From contig JAHLEZ010000005.1 of NCBI GenBank assembly GCA_020726505.1, forward strand, positions 1,426,001-1,490,000: DNA of 64,000 bases. The letters are read 5' to 3'. The position numbers and the translations under genes are program-made. This stretch comes from Leptodontidium sp. MPI-SDFR-AT-0119 (lineage: Eukaryota; Ascomycota; Leotiomycetes; Helotiales; Leptodontidiaceae). The notes under the pieces are model-generated. The model saw only the letters and a list, made by a program, of their open reading frames with translations. It was not told the origin of the DNA and made no database searches. This document shows positions 1-12,244 of this stretch, piece after piece (the stretch's first letter is position 1; each line of letters begins with the position of its first letter).

Positions 1-1914
1 TGCAGCGATCATGAAGCCAGAGACCTTAGATGCACTATCAAAAGTCGAGAACCCAGCGCCGATAGATCGAAAGAGAGCCGTCATACACATAGTAGTTGCA
101 AATATCAAGGCCCAAAACGTAAAGAAAGAGCCGGCATCTTGTTTTAGAGAAACCATAAAGTATAGCACAATTGAAAAGTGTGATACCTGTATGAGCAATA
201 CTGGAATATCTGCAGCGATTTGTGCGATACAGAAAGCGGCGGGATGATACAAGGCAAAAGCTTTATGTTTGGCTAGAACAGGACGGCCGGAAAAGGAATC
301 GGTAACTTCGGACATAGCGAGAAGACTGTTGAATAGAAGAGCCAGGAAGAGAGCACCAGACTTGATAAAGAGACCAGTCGAGTCGCCGGTGGCATTGTAA
401 AACAGAGAACCGGCGATAAGAGCTTGGGCGAGGGTTGAAGCTTGTTTAATAATGAATGTTGCTTTGTCTCCCCAGAGGATCTGGTATTGTCGAGTGACAC
501 ATGTCTTCACTTGGGTGACGAAGCTGACTGTGAGGGGTGACATTTTTGGCAGACTCTTATGCTTCTCGTATTGGACGCCTTCTTTGAAGTCTTCGGTTTC
601 CTGTTTCGCGATTTCGGTGGTTGGATAGCCATATTGTGCTTCCATCTGAAGAAAACGAGTAGTCAGTACTCATTCGTAAAATCTGGGCTGTTAATAGTAT
701 CTTACCTCAGCTTTGACACCACTCTTCTCATATTGCGCCCGGATATCTTCCGGAGTCCTAGGAAATCTTTTATCAAAGCCGTCTTTGATCATTCTTTCCG
801 TCGGAACTGTTACTCCAGTCAAATAGTCGGCAACGTTGGCTCCATCGCGGCAGACGAAGCCGAGTTCTTCCATAAATCGTCGGGCTTGTTTCATGGGACC
901 GTAGTAGATTTCTTTTCCTTCATCTAGGACTAAGACCTTGTCGAAGAGATTATAGATACCATTTCCAGCTTGGTACAATGTGACGATAGTTGAAAGACCA
1001 AAGATATCCGTCATCGCTCGAATGGCTTTTGTATATCCGAGAGCAGTACTCGCGTCTAGGCCTCGCGTACTGTTATCCCAACAAACAACGCTTCCTCTGG
1101 TAGCTATTGTCTCGACAATGCTTACACGCTTCCGTTCTCCACCGGAAACACCACGAACATACTCGTTTCCGACTTTGGTTTCATGAGTGTGAGAAATACC
1201 CATTGACTGAAGAAGAAAGTCTCGGCTTGTTTTCTGGTACTCGGCACCGTTCTGCATGTCGGAGGGCAGGTTGAATGGGATCTTCATTCGCGTTGCGAAG
1301 TCGATAGTCTGGCCGACGGTAAGGGTTGGGAAGAATAGCTCTTCTTCCGTATTCATCACGATCTGGCCTCGATATTGAGCAGCCTCCTTGTGATCTAGCG
1401 TTCCGAACTTGACGTCCCCATCGACTGCAGCGTATTCCTCTCTTCTGTTGGCCAATATCTTCAACAATGTCGTGCAGCCCGCTCCCGGTCGACCAAGAAC
1501 TAACAACATCTCCCCAGGTTTTACGCATCCGTGAGAATTGTCGATGATTGTTTTCAGTGGAGCTTCCTGTCTTGTTTCCTTGATGTTCCGCGCGATATTG
1601 AACTGCGATCCCACGTTCTCATTGATAGCCGCATCAGCACCTATGCCCTTGACCGTCAAATTCTTCCATGTAACACCCATTTTCCGTTGCTTCACGTGGT
1701 CCTTGTCGGCCTGATCCTGGAATGCCCTAATATCTGGCATCATATGCCAATTCGCCCTTTCCATCTCGCCATTGTCCTCCTCATCCTCGGATTCATAAAC
1801 GCGAGTAGGTCTCCGTTCCAGAAATGAAGAGGCATTAGAGAGCATCCGTAGGAGGGATTTTCCCTGGTCCCCGGGCACGATCGAGGCAAATACCTCTGAT
1901 TCCGTGGCAGCCAT
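1..1914 (-). CDS. PDR-type (ABCG) ABC transporter, N-terminal half, truncated by the window edge
   Basis: Full-size fungal PDR exporters carry two nucleotide-binding and two membrane domains and pump out toxins and metabolites at the plasma membrane. Translation starts at 1914. Exon 1 encodes the first nucleotide-binding domain: Walker [11 protein letters not shown] (residues about 141-150, with the Cys that replaces Lys in PDR proteins), signature VSGGERKRV (about 256-264) and the degenerate Walker [11 protein letters not shown] 60-nt intron (646-705, GTAAGA...TTCAG) leads in frame into exon 2. Exon 2 holds the first transmembrane helices ([20 protein letters not shown], the [14 protein letters not shown] loop) and runs off the window at base 1. 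The second half of the gene is not visible. It lies at the edge of the peptide cluster, so export or self-protection is an inference from position. The family call is secure; the substrate is unknown. Confidence 0.93.
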
Positions 1915-3223
1915 GCTGAATCCTCAACGCACGCAGTCAAAGTTCGTAAAGATGAAATTGATGAAGTGACTTGAATCGTCCGAGTGATTGATAAATGGAT
2001 GAAAATCTCGCAATATAAGATAAGAAACTGAATATCCCAACACAGCAATTGAAATCAAAGCAGCAGATCAACCAATCTTCAAGTAAATATAACACGGCCT
2101 CTTTGTGCGTTTCGGCCTCTTGTGCCTTCGGACCAATTATCAGGAGGTTCAAAGTGCGATGCCCTCCGATTACCTACATTACGACCCCGTCCTGGTAAAG
2201 CAACCAATAATGTAAGAAGGATCATTATGATCTTAGCCCCACTCGCACATTCGTCATACCGTTAAAGCTTTGTATCTGCTTACGTTTGTGCTGTTCTGTC
2301 AAAAATAGAAGAGAAGGGACCGGTATCTCACGGAGATCTGGTCATGAGCAGACTCCGACATGTTAATCCGTCTAATCAAGTCTTCCTAAGGGTCCAGGCC
2401 CTTGGGATCGGTGAGAGGGAAAGATGAGTCGAGATTGAGCATGAACTGCAGAGTTACTGCTTTTGGCCTTGGCATGTGTAGAGTTGTGGTGCCAAGCGTT
2501 TAGTAATTAACCCGGGGCCAATCGGAGTATTTTCATGCTCCAAGAGAAATAAGGCGCGACCGCAGAATAAGCTTCGAGGATCTTCCGGTAGATGCTCCGG
2601 AACTATAAGCATTCAAGACATTGGTATGGAGCATATGTCGTCACCCCGCAGCCAAGCTGGCTGGTGGCATCTCAATGGCGGTCAGCCTTGCGGAGCATCG
2701 CGAGGACAACTTCACAGGATTTAGGCCCATTTGCCAGTTTGTCAACTGCTCGGTCAGAACGCCGGCAGTGAGTTACTGGGACCAACCATTTGGTTTCCTG
2801 TAAAGCGCGGGCAAGACTTAGATCGGGCTGAACGGGGCAGACCACAATTTTCTGGTTGCTTTCGGGCCTTGCATGATTAGCAGCCATTATACGGTACGAT
2901 GATGGACGAGAGAATGGCCGACATGGCACAGATGTAAGGCCACTTCGGCGGTGCTACAGTTCCCGTCTGTCGCCGATGTCATCTTTAGCAAGCCTCAAGA
3001 AAAGTCGGTGATTGATAGCGGGCAGCCACCTGAGGATTATCAGACTACCATGGAAGATCGAACAAACAGGGTCCGCTTCAATATGTTCTAGAAAATGGGG
3101 AAATGGTCCGATTAACCACAAGATTATATATTTCTCTGCCTTCGCTCCCTTTGGCAATTGTGGAAAAGAAAGCATTCATCGAAATTTCTCAGTGCCCTAT
3201 AACTTGTTTCCCTGTCACCATCA
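1915..3223. promoter_or_regulatory. Divergent intergenic region between ABC transporter and bZIP gene
   Basis: About 1.3 kb without a convincing gene. It separates two genes that read away from each other, so it must hold both promoters. Short reading frames inside have no recognisable domain. Confidence 0.5.
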
Positions 3224-3802
3224 ATGGATATGTTAGACAGAAACATGGAGCGTTGTTGGTACCGCATCGATTTGAACACAATCCCTCAGCTGCAACACGA
3301 AGCGGGTCTTGATACTTGCAAAGGCTTCATAGATTGGGCTGATCTTGACGACACCGCTTTGCACTCGAATATGATACCGACAGCGCCGTACCCTCAGTCA
3401 TTTGATCCGAACATCAGTACCCCAGCAAGTACAGAGCAGCCAAGCGAGTGTTCCGCACTCTCAAGCCCCAGTTTGCCCGAAGCTCTTCCATGCCCAAAAG
3501 AAAGGGTGCGCCGACCCCTTTCTGTCATTCTCTTTCTAGGGTATTCTGACTTTCTATCTTAGCGACGAGCCCAGAACCGCGATTCGCAAAGATCTTATCG
3601 CCGTCGGCAGGCGTGCTATATCCGTACGCTCGAACAGGAGCTGGAGGAAACTCGCGCCAAGAATGAGAAGTTGCGGAAATGCATTGAGCGAGTCAAGGAA
3701 GCGTTTTGTGAGGTGCAGAAGGAAGACTGGGCTGCAGACTGCTTTGATAGTTGTATTGAGAGCTTGTTAAGCGGGGATGAAAAGAAACGGATACGGAATT
3801 AA
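3224..3802 (+). CDS. bZIP transcription factor (173 aa), candidate cluster regulator
   Basis: Two exons (3224-3505 and 3563-3802) flank a 57-nt intron with a GTGCGC donor and a CTTAG acceptor. The join is exactly in frame and creates the DNA-binding basic region. Residues 95-109 read RRAQNRDSQRSYRRR, with the bZIP invariant N99-x7-R107. A short zipper follows with heptad positions L117, T124, L131 and V138. The N-terminal 94 residues are acidic and rich in Ser/Pro, as in an activation region. The protein is short, which is common for pathway-specific fungal bZIPs. It sits between the exporter and a Zn2Cys6 regulator at the left edge of the peptide cluster. Control of that cluster is inferred from position only. 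Confidence 0.85.
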
Positions 3803-3940
3803 TGTACGCTTAATGTACGAAGTAATGTTCCAGGGCAATGCAAGTGACAGGGACTTAGCGTCTAAGGAGTTTGGGGAATTCAATTTTGGTTTATTTCATG
3901 CCAAACATATATACATTCATGGGTAAAAAGTTATTCAACC

Positions 3941-6217
3941 TTAGAAACTTTGCGGAATCGACCCCATACTTGAGAGATTTCCCCACAGCTCCCAGTCGGT
4001 AAAGTCCATCTCAGTGAACGAATTGATATCGAAATCTTGTTGGACTTCGGCGGTGAAATCCTCAGGTGTTATAGATAGAAACCTGAACCATCCTGAATGC
4101 AGTGCACCTTGCATCCGTTTCAAGATCTGGTCGATGTCAGTGCTTGTAAGGGGTCCCGAAAATCGCTCTGACAGCTTTTTGAACGAAGCTAAAATATGGA
4201 GTTAGATAGCTGCACCCGTCCGTTCCAGGTCGCGATTGCTTACTAATGAGGAAGCGCGGTAAATTCCAAATGGTTGCAAACTGCTCGAGAAAAAGGAGAA
4301 GCAGATCTTTGTGACTTTGGAGTCTTGCTTGAAGCTCTGGTTCAAGGTTTGCCACATCCTGAGAATGCAAATATATTATCATAAGGGCCTGCGAGATAAT
4401 GAAGCAGATGGCTGGATCGACTGATAGACACTGTTGTGCGTCCCATTCCCTGACAACTAACACCATATCGTCGCAATATTCGAGGGTTCTCCGCCAACAA
4501 TCCAACCACTCCGACTCGTTTTCTTGCAGATGTACATGGAATAATAGCAAGAAACGAGAAGCATGCAGGTGTAGGATAGAAATGAGCCGAGCGTGATGCT
4601 CAGTATTTGATTCATTAAGCAAGACATCACGGGCCAAATTGAAATAACGTGTAGGCAGAGACAGTCGAATGGCGGAGAGATCATTTTTGAGAGCGTCAAA
4701 GCGCGATCGTAAGCGTTCAGAAGGGTTTTGTCTCCAGAGCCGAGAAAGCCTTGCAGCTCCCCTAAGCATAGTTGTCGTTACTATGTGTATATTGAAGTTG
4801 AAATTGCCACCGCGAGAAATGATATCCCTGCTCGTCTTCCAGAGCAACTCTGTCTCAGCGGGTAGAAAGATTGGCTCCTCAGAGATGAATTGTCTGTCGG
4901 CTGTTTGGGAATTCTGTACTAGCCCCGTTTTGACACTGTCAAGTTCCACCACGAAAGGTGTTGCTGCTGTAATGTTGCAATATGAATCTAGGCAGTATAT
5001 GCACCACCAAAGACTCCTCCATTCCTCAAGTTCCTCATCGCTTATAAGATTTACATCGAATAGTGGACATTGATCTTGATTATCAAGCTGATGCAGCCCA
5101 CATTGATATGCCTTGCGCGTGAGCTGGCCAACTCTTAACCACGCATTTTGCCCCGGATGTTGGTGGAATTCATAGAATGCGAGCAAGCATGCTTGTTGAA
5201 GTTTCCCCAGGGATACTAAGCTATTTGAGATTTCTTCATCGGCGATTTTGGTCGACGTTACAAGAGATCGTAAACAATTCTCCAAGCTAGGGTTGGCCCA
5301 GACGCTTGTGAGCCCTTGAATCTTTGCAGAGATTCCAAGTATCGTAAGAAGTAGACTACGGCTAATGCACCCACGCTCGTATCGCTGTAGGAACGGGCGT
5401 CTCCGGAGCAAGGGTATTGATGGGTGAATGTATGTGAAGAAACTTTCGAGCCTGCTCGCACGCGAGTTGAGTTACAAATACTTATCGTACTTAAGAGCTT
5501 GGCGGATTATACATACAGTTGAAGTTCCTGGCAGGGTTGAAGTTGTGGATCTACTGGACTTTGATTCCTTTCCTGCCAAGTGCTTGCTGCGGCAGAATGG
5601 GCAGTATCAGATCGGGTCCCTCCTACAGTTGACAACGACGCCGTCGATTCGGTAAAGATGCGTTGCGGGAATAATTCTTCAAATAAAGTGAAAGGTTTTT
5701 GTGCTTCAGTTGAGGCAACACCGGCTGATAATTGAGGCTCCCGTCGTGACACTTCAGAGCGCACCTGATTAGCAAGCTTCCGACAAATAGAATGCCGCCG
5801 TCCACTGACCAGCAGTTGATTGAGAGGCAATGGCAGCCGATGTTTTTCGGCGGGAACCTTTGGCGGGCCCCGGTCTTCTTCTTGTAGAAGAGTAAACACA
5901 GGGCGTGTCTTCCACAACACAGCGAGAGCATGCTGGCTTTCGTAGATTGCCTGTATTCTTCTCTGTTAGAGATGAGAATGGGATCTCGTTCAGGTTACAC
6001 TCGCGTACACTTGACTTTCTTCCTAAGCCAAGTTAGCCAACCTATTATAATCTCGGGAGTCATTCCGGAAAACCAACAGCATGCATCTGTCACAGACTCG
6101 ACTGCTGGAAAGTTGGGGCTGTGGTTGTGGCATGATGGGCGGATTGATCGGGTGATTGGCCCACTGCGCGTCGCCAGGGACTGGCGGAGAACCCTCGGAA
6201 AAATTGAGGTTCGACAT
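3941..6217 (-). CDS. Zn2Cys6 fungal-type transcription factor (658 aa)
   Basis: Six exons join in frame: 6217-6078, 6022-6001, 5960-5810, 5724-5517, 5451-4244 and 4188-3941. Two introns interrupt the zinc cluster itself. The spliced cluster is C42-x2-C45-x6-C52-x12-C65-x2-C68-x6-C75 (CDRCMLKKVKC and CSRCVVEDTPC), a textbook binuclear cluster, which strongly supports this model. Residues FFTYIHPSIPLL and later WRSLWWCIYCLDSYC mark the fungal_trans regulatory domain. The C-terminus is acidic (DFDINSFTEMDFTDWELW), as in an activation domain. Intron 2 (5961-6000) is only 40 nt and intron 1 has an unusual GTTGGT donor, so those two boundaries deserve RNA checks. The gene converges on the bZIP gene with 138 bp between stops. 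It is a plausible second regulator of the peptide cluster. Confidence 0.85.
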
Positions 6218-7165
6218 CCGGAACGTTTGACCCCTAAACTCTGATGCAACATGCCCCGCGCAATGGGAACTTCGTGGTCGTGGTCAAAAAGGAATGGGGC
6301 GCTGTGTAGTCGTTGGGGAGTTGAGGAGTTGATCATCTTTGACGGTGTAGATGGTCCGTGCCACAAGCGGCGCGCGCCGGGCGGGGAAGGAATGAATGGT
6401 CGGGTTTCCAGAGATAGGACGGCAAGGACATCTCCTCGCGCCCAAACCGAATTTTTAGAAATAACTTAATAACGAAGCACCGCAGCGACCTGTAAATAAC
6501 GCCAATCGATCGGGCGTATCTTATTATATTATCTGATCGTAGGATACGTGCCCTTTCGAATTATTAGTCGCGATGCACGCTTAAACATAATAATTAACGC
6601 GATTTTTAGAATTACCTCATAGAAACTATACGTTTACTATTATAATAAACAACACTAGAATCACTTAAAAATAATATAAAAAAGCTTGAATCGAAGTTGA
6701 TTCCTTTTACTACTACTACGGACTATTTGCAGGTGTTCCTAATATACCTACATAAAGACATCGGTCTCAAGGGCAATAAAGATAACCTCAACCTGCGCGC
6801 CCCGTCTATTGAAGAGGGCGCTGCGGACATATTTAAACGCGTAGGCTCTTGATCAAGGTGAGCCTCCACATACCTGCAGAGAGCATTGTTGTACTTGTCT
6901 TGGTCTAAATCCGTAAATTCGAGGGAATAACAAAGCGAACCAAACGAAACACAAGATTTCCGTGAAATAATGCTCCGTTAACCCGCAGTAAACTCCTCGT
7001 TTCCAAGTGCTGTAGCATTGCCTCGAGAACTGAACTTTTTTCAAAGAAGATGCATTAAGTCCGAGTAAAAATGGAAATCAAGCAAATTTAAAGACAAAGG
7101 TTTTAAGTATGGAAAATGCGATTCTTGGAATGAATATGAGTTCAAGACCTGGAAGTTGATTTTAT
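6218..7165. other. Gene-free stretch with AT-rich block (about 6450-6800)
   Basis: No supportable gene. About 6450-6800 is markedly AT-rich with runs such as TTATTATATTATC and AATAATATAAAAAAG, unlike the GC-balanced flanks. This resembles a relic of repeat-induced point mutation, but no source element is recognisable by eye. Confidence 0.45.
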
Positions 7166-9437
7166 TCAAGCGAACAAAAAGGTGTGCAGGCAAGCAACGC
7201 ACCCTACGCAAGCCGAAAATAGCGTCAAGAGCATCACAAAACTTCTCAAATCACCCAGAACCATCCTCTGTCTCTCAACAGTGACACCAACTACCGTCTT
7301 ACTCAACTCCTTTCCCCTCCATCCCTCCCTCCTCGCACACGGCCTTACCGGGTTCGGCACACATCGCCCCTTATCATCCTCCACAACAAAGTAGTCCTGC
7401 ACCAATGTCTTTCCCTCTAGATATAGCATCCGCAGCCTGTCACTACAGAGGCCCAGATTCCACGTGTAGCACGCGCCCTCAAGCGGAAACGGCGGGGACT
7501 CGCCCGAGTGCTCCCAATGTGTGTACATGTGTGGGGTGTTATACCCGGAGGCTGGAACGGTTCCGGAAGCGATGTCGAGCCCGGTTATGGCACGTTGGAA
7601 GATTGTTTGTGACAGTTGGGGTTGTTGCAGCCCTACGTTGTGGCTGGCGGAGTACACCCGGATGAAAGATAGGTTACCTGCCTGCCGAACTTGGGCGCCC
7701 ACGGGGTACCCTGGGAGTGAGATGTCGGCAATGCCAGCGGAGGAGAAGACGTGGGAATGACTAAAGGGGATGGCGTGCGAGACGGCTTCGCCGCCGAGCC
7801 CTGTGTGAGAATAGTTAGCATCCTATTACTGATGGTGAGGGTCTATACGTTATTTCTTACAGTTGCAGGCAAAGTCTCGATCTCCGTACACCATGGTCAC
7901 GGGCACTCCAGCGTCCATTATGCTTGCGAGAGCCTCGAGAGATCCCCCTTTGACGTTATCACCTGTCAAGGAGAACGCCTGGGCAACCACAGGTGCGTTC
8001 GCGGAAAAGTTCACGGGAACACCGAGGGCGTCTTGGACGTGTTTCTGGTTCAGGTACCCAAGATATGTCTCAGAGAGGGGATTAGCAAGGAGATTTTCTG
8101 GGTACGCGATATCGAAATAGCTTCTACCCGTGGCGACGCTGGCGACATGCTTGCCGCAGTACTGGTTGGCGTCACGACAAACGTCGTCTACATTGCTTGC
8201 GACGCTTAGGTTGCGATCAGCAGCTGTAGAAGCATTTCGGCAGGCTTGGATCTTTGCGAGGCATCCATCGCTTTTCTTGAAGTTATGTATAGCTGTCAGG
8301 TAACCCGCCTGGTCCGTGAGGGGGGCGCTGTAGTTGTTCTTGAGCGCCATTTCAGGGTAGTAAGGAAGTTGGGTGGGACCATCGATACATGCGTTGGTCA
8401 TGCCCAAAATTCCGATGGTCAGTGGGATAAACTGCTCTCGGTCCAGCCTGCCTTGGCTGTGACGTGTATTTTGAGCCAATGTGTATTGGATGAGTTTTGG
8501 GACGAAATGGCCGCCATACGAAGACGTCCAGAAATTTATCTAGATGTTGTGAGAAAGCGCTTCCTTAAAAAGTTTGCTCGTTATGATCGTACCCTGTTAT
8601 TCGAAGACTCTCTTTTGCCGAACTTCTGCATCCACACTTGGAGGAAGAACCATGTGCTGCGAGCCACCACTTGCGTGCTGTTCGCGGTGTTGCGCGGATT
8701 ATGACTTGAAAAGAATCCTCGTCGCGATCCAGACGCGAGTCCCGCTGGGGCCTCTCTTGAATTCCTGTCCAACACCAGATTGTCATCGGCATCAAGGACG
8801 CCGGGTTCAGCGAAATCGTAGCTGAAGCCTTGAATCAGGTCAATGCCAACTCTCTGCAAAGTGGAAGAGATTGCTTACCTGTTTGTACGGGCTGGTCAAT
8901 ATAAAGGATGTCTGAATGTTCATTCCAAGAGAATCGATTGTTAGAGGTGCTGTTACTGTCCGAATTGACTCTGCACGGTCCGTTTTCACGGAACAAGGAC
9001 ATTACTGCAAAGGAGATGAGTTACGATCTTAAAGCCACAAACATGTCGCAAGTCTTACAACTGGAAGCACCTGGCCCGCCCATAACTGCGGATGGTAAGC
9101 GCACAATCCATGTCTCTTCGTTGATACACTCACAATATACTGTCAGTGGTGCATCAGTCCTCTTCTTCCGGTTCTGGAAGTACCAGAAGAAGATGTTGAC
9201 GGGGTAATCCTGAGTTGAATCGATGCCATACTCCTTCAGAACTCCAGACTGTAGCCGAATGTATCCAGAATGGCTCTCTACACCCGGCGTTTCCTCACAC
9301 AGTGAGGCCGGCTTTGAGTCGACACGGATGTCGTCTCGAAGTCGCAGGGAGAGTGTCAGGACAGGACTCAGGTTGAATAGAATCCAAAGGAAACCAGAAA
9401 CTAGTCCATACACCGAAGAGCAAGGCATGACAGTCAT
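7166..9437 (-). CDS. Serine carboxypeptidase-like protein (peptidase S10, 668 aa) with C-terminal membrane segment
   Basis: Six exons (9437-9134, 9085-9059, 9004-8879, 8828-8593, 8539-7861, 7800-7166) keep frame at every junction. A hydrophobic N-terminus (about residues 9-33) acts as signal or anchor. S10 landmarks in order are SGYIRL, oxyanion segment MGGPGASS (103-110), GFSYD, the nucleophile segment TSSYGGHF (Ser238), GDRDFACN (Asp453) and SASHNVGLQQP (His511). So the catalytic triad is intact. Two substrate-carboxylate residues usual in this family are changed: the Asn of NGGPG is Met103, and the Glu of GESYGG is Ser237. The tail (FVMLLTLFSACVGCVACLHTF) looks like a transmembrane helix, a layout like the Golgi carboxypeptidase Kex1. 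It may trim the residues left after Kex2 cleavage of the neighbouring precursor; that role is inferred. Confidence 0.9.
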
Positions 9438-10087
9438 GGTGATGCTATTGCCCGTCAATGAAAGATGAACAATATACACCCAAAATGCGCATATGCTTCG
9501 GGGGGCCGCCGCAGCTCAGCCAGCACGGCGTAGTGACGAGCAGCTAGCGTCCACCCTGCTTTTCGTCCTTCAAGGATGTCCAGCGGGCGGTGACCCTCCC
9601 TCGTCCCTCCTTGATACGAAGTACAGTAGCTGGTAAGCGCGTGTGCGTTAGCGTCTTGGCGAGAGTCAAGCCTTAATTAATGCTTGTAATGTGCATATGA
9701 TGTGTACTTGCACACTTTCTGTTTCTTTCTTATTCACATGTCTGGTCCCAACGGTGCATGTGGGTGGGTGTGGGTGCTGCCGGCCTGGTCTTACTGTACT
9801 GTAATTCGGCAATCAGCCCACCAGGATTGAAATCCCCACACGACAAGCCAACGCAACGCCTTACCCACCTAGGTAGGTATCTATTAACTCATCAGGCTCC
9901 AATGTTTTTGCAGTTGGCCTGGCCCTTTTACTGCCAAAGGGTCGTCGACGAGCTGCAACTCGCCGCTTCCACTTTGATTGCGTGAGTGAGTGAGCCTTGA
10001 GTGTTGCTCGTTAGGTCTTCCTTCACAGTTCGTGCTGGTACACAGCAATTTGTACACCCACCCACCTACCTACCTGAGCAGCCCAAA
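9438..10087. promoter_or_regulatory. Bidirectional promoter region, carboxypeptidase / UstYa-like A
   Basis: A 650-bp gene-free interval between two divergent genes. No defined operator could be recognised. A pyrimidine-rich stretch (TTTCTGTTTCTTTCTTATTC) lies near 9718. Confidence 0.5.
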
Positions 10088-10981
10088 ATGGACAGCTATC
10101 GCCCATCCGAGTCTGAATCGCGACAAGAAGCATCCGAGAAACTGTTGTCCGGCTCCAGCTCTCAGAATGATTTCAGCGACCATGTCGAACCAAGACGCGC
10201 ACGAAGAAGGCAGTGGTGTTCGCGATGGTTCATTGCACTTCCCGGATTCCTTGCCTTCCTTACCATTTACTCCCTGGCCTTGGTATCTATTGTGAAGGAC
10301 TCGGTCTGTCTGACCGAGTCTCATTCAGCCGGGCAACTCATCTACAGTGCGTGAGACTGAGTACAACTACGTGTGTAAGGGCACTTGCTGATTGAGACCA
10401 GCACCTGTAAGGGATGCCATCGTCAAAGAAAAGAAGACCATCGATGTCTCGGTCCTGCACGGAAATCCCTTGAAAGGACCACCCAGCCCGGAACTCGACG
10501 AGGCATGGAGCCGACTTCTGATGAATGCCAACGTACGTGTATCCGCAGAGGATCTCGAGAAGGCAGGAGTCGAGTCCATTCCGCTGAATGATGGCTCTGG
10601 CAAGTATTACGCGATCCTGGATGTGTACCATCAATTACACTGCCTTAAGTACATTCGCCATTACATGTACAAGGTGAGAGTACACCCGCCGACTCGTTTC
10701 GCTTCTGTAGCTAACATGCCAAATAGGATATTTACGACGACGTTCAGTCATGGACTCCAACTCACGTGGATCACTGCATTGATAGTATTCGGCAGAACCT
10801 GATGTGCAACGCGGACACGGCGATGATGGGGTTTCGGTGGGTGAATGATAGTCTCGAGCCTAAGCCAAACTTTCGTGGCCAGCATGAGTGTGTGAATTGG
10901 GAGAGTATCGAAGAATGGGCCTCTGAGCGGTCATTCAACCCAGATGACCAGGCGAATTTGCGCCACCCGAGCGCTGCATAG
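10088..10981 (+). CDS. UstYa-like oxidase A (DUF3328, 261 aa)
   Basis: UstYa-family proteins catalyse oxidative cyclisation in dikaritin-type peptide biosynthesis and other oxidative tailoring in fungi. Three exons (10088-10346, 10402-10673, 10727-10981) join in frame. A short polar N-terminus is followed by one transmembrane helix (WFIALPGFLAFLTIYSLALVSIV). The lumenal domain has the family segment GPPSPELDEAW, then the two hallmark motifs HQLHC (163-167) and HVDHC (190-194), then CIDSIRQNLMCNAD. The family metal or cofactor site is attributed to these HxxHC motifs. It is divergent from the carboxypeptidase gene and converges on UstYa-like B with 60 bp between stops. Which ring, if any, it forms cannot be told from sequence. 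Confidence 0.93.
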
Positions 10982-11041
10982 CAATGTATACGTTAGACAA
11001 TGGTGAAGAAACAATGCATGGTATTTGTGGCATATATTCAT

Positions 11042-11843
11042 CTATTCTGCTTCCTCGTCCTCAGGCGCGACCACGGGTCGGTGTTGACTCGCCCACTCAA
11101 ATACATCGCGGTAATCTTTACAAACATGATAGTGCCCATCTATGAACTCCTTGGGCCCGCTCATGGGCACTAGTGTCGTGTCAATATTGCACATAATCGT
11201 CTGCCGGATCTGATCGATACAATGCACAACATGCGCCCATGGCTCGCTCTGGTTCTTCTGCGCTTGAGATTGAAAGACTGAGGTTCGAATCTTGGCCAAA
11301 CAGTGCAAGTTATGATACCCGGCCATGAAAAAGAGGCCATTACCAGGCGTGTCGGGATCGGGCCATGTTTCTGAAAGGCCATGCGCTTCACGGTCGGATT
11401 TGCTAACCGATACCAAGCCATTGCCAGCTTCATATTGCATGTCAGTCAACACACTCGGTAGAACTACAGCGATCTGTAACGTACAAGGAAAGAGATCTCT
11501 CCAAAGAGAGTCTGCTTGCGGCTTCTTCGCGCCAATATCGCCATAGGTCGTGTCTTGAAACACTGCGGTATGAATAGTCTTGTGAGGCGGATCTGGACAA
11601 ATATCTTAGCAAGTCGGGCGTATGTCTAGGAGGGCCAGCCTTCGTACACTCATCGATACCCACGGGTCTTGGTGGTATAGACCATAGCGTCAATATCCAG
11701 CCCACATTACTGATCAGCAAGAGCACGAAGACGCCCGTCTGCAGGAGAAAAGGCACATTGTGTTGACGACCTTGAGGAGCCGGCGGCCATTCGGATTCAC
11801 TACTTTTCTCCGAGTCTGACTCTGGCAGTTGGCTGTACTTCAT
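11042..11843 (-). CDS. UstYa-like oxidase B (DUF3328, 225 aa)
   Basis: Three exons (11843-11660, 11592-11485, 11427-11042) are joined through GTATCG and GTACGT donors and restore the family segment WRDLFPSGNGLVSVS. One transmembrane helix lies near the N-terminus (VPFLLQTGVFVLLLISNVGW). The hallmark motifs are HNLHC (136-140) and HVVHC (163-167), followed by CIDQIRQTIMCNIDTT and the usual C-terminal HVCKDYRDVFEWA. It is the shortest of the six apart from its UstYa core, with a variant AKKPQADSLW in place of PPSxExDxAW. It faces away from the precursor gene across a 1.17-kb promoter interval that holds a tandem duplication, so the two could share control elements. Confidence 0.92.
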
Positions 11844-12244
11844 TTCGTCGAGGAGGGGGCTTTCAGAGCTTTCCTAAACAAAACCTTCAAATTGACTTGC
11901 TGAACTTGTGATATGGGATTGGAAGTAATCCAGGAGGCAAGGCAGAAGGACATAAAACAGCGGGCTTCATTAACCCCCAAACTTGACAGGAGTGTTTTTC
12001 AACAATTACTTCGGGGCCTCCAGTGACGAGGCTACTGTTACAACAATGGGCATCAGCATAACGACAAACAAGCTCTAATCCAATCTAGGAGAACGATCGG
12101 CGCGATTGCATGGTTACAGGGAAATCGGTACTAAGTCTGCATCGTATTGAAATCGGACTGGTGTTGCTTACTACCTGTGTCACTTTCTGAGAACGAAATT
12201 TTCAGACAATAACCCTAAGGCGGCCGCATGAGCTTGGCCTGCGA

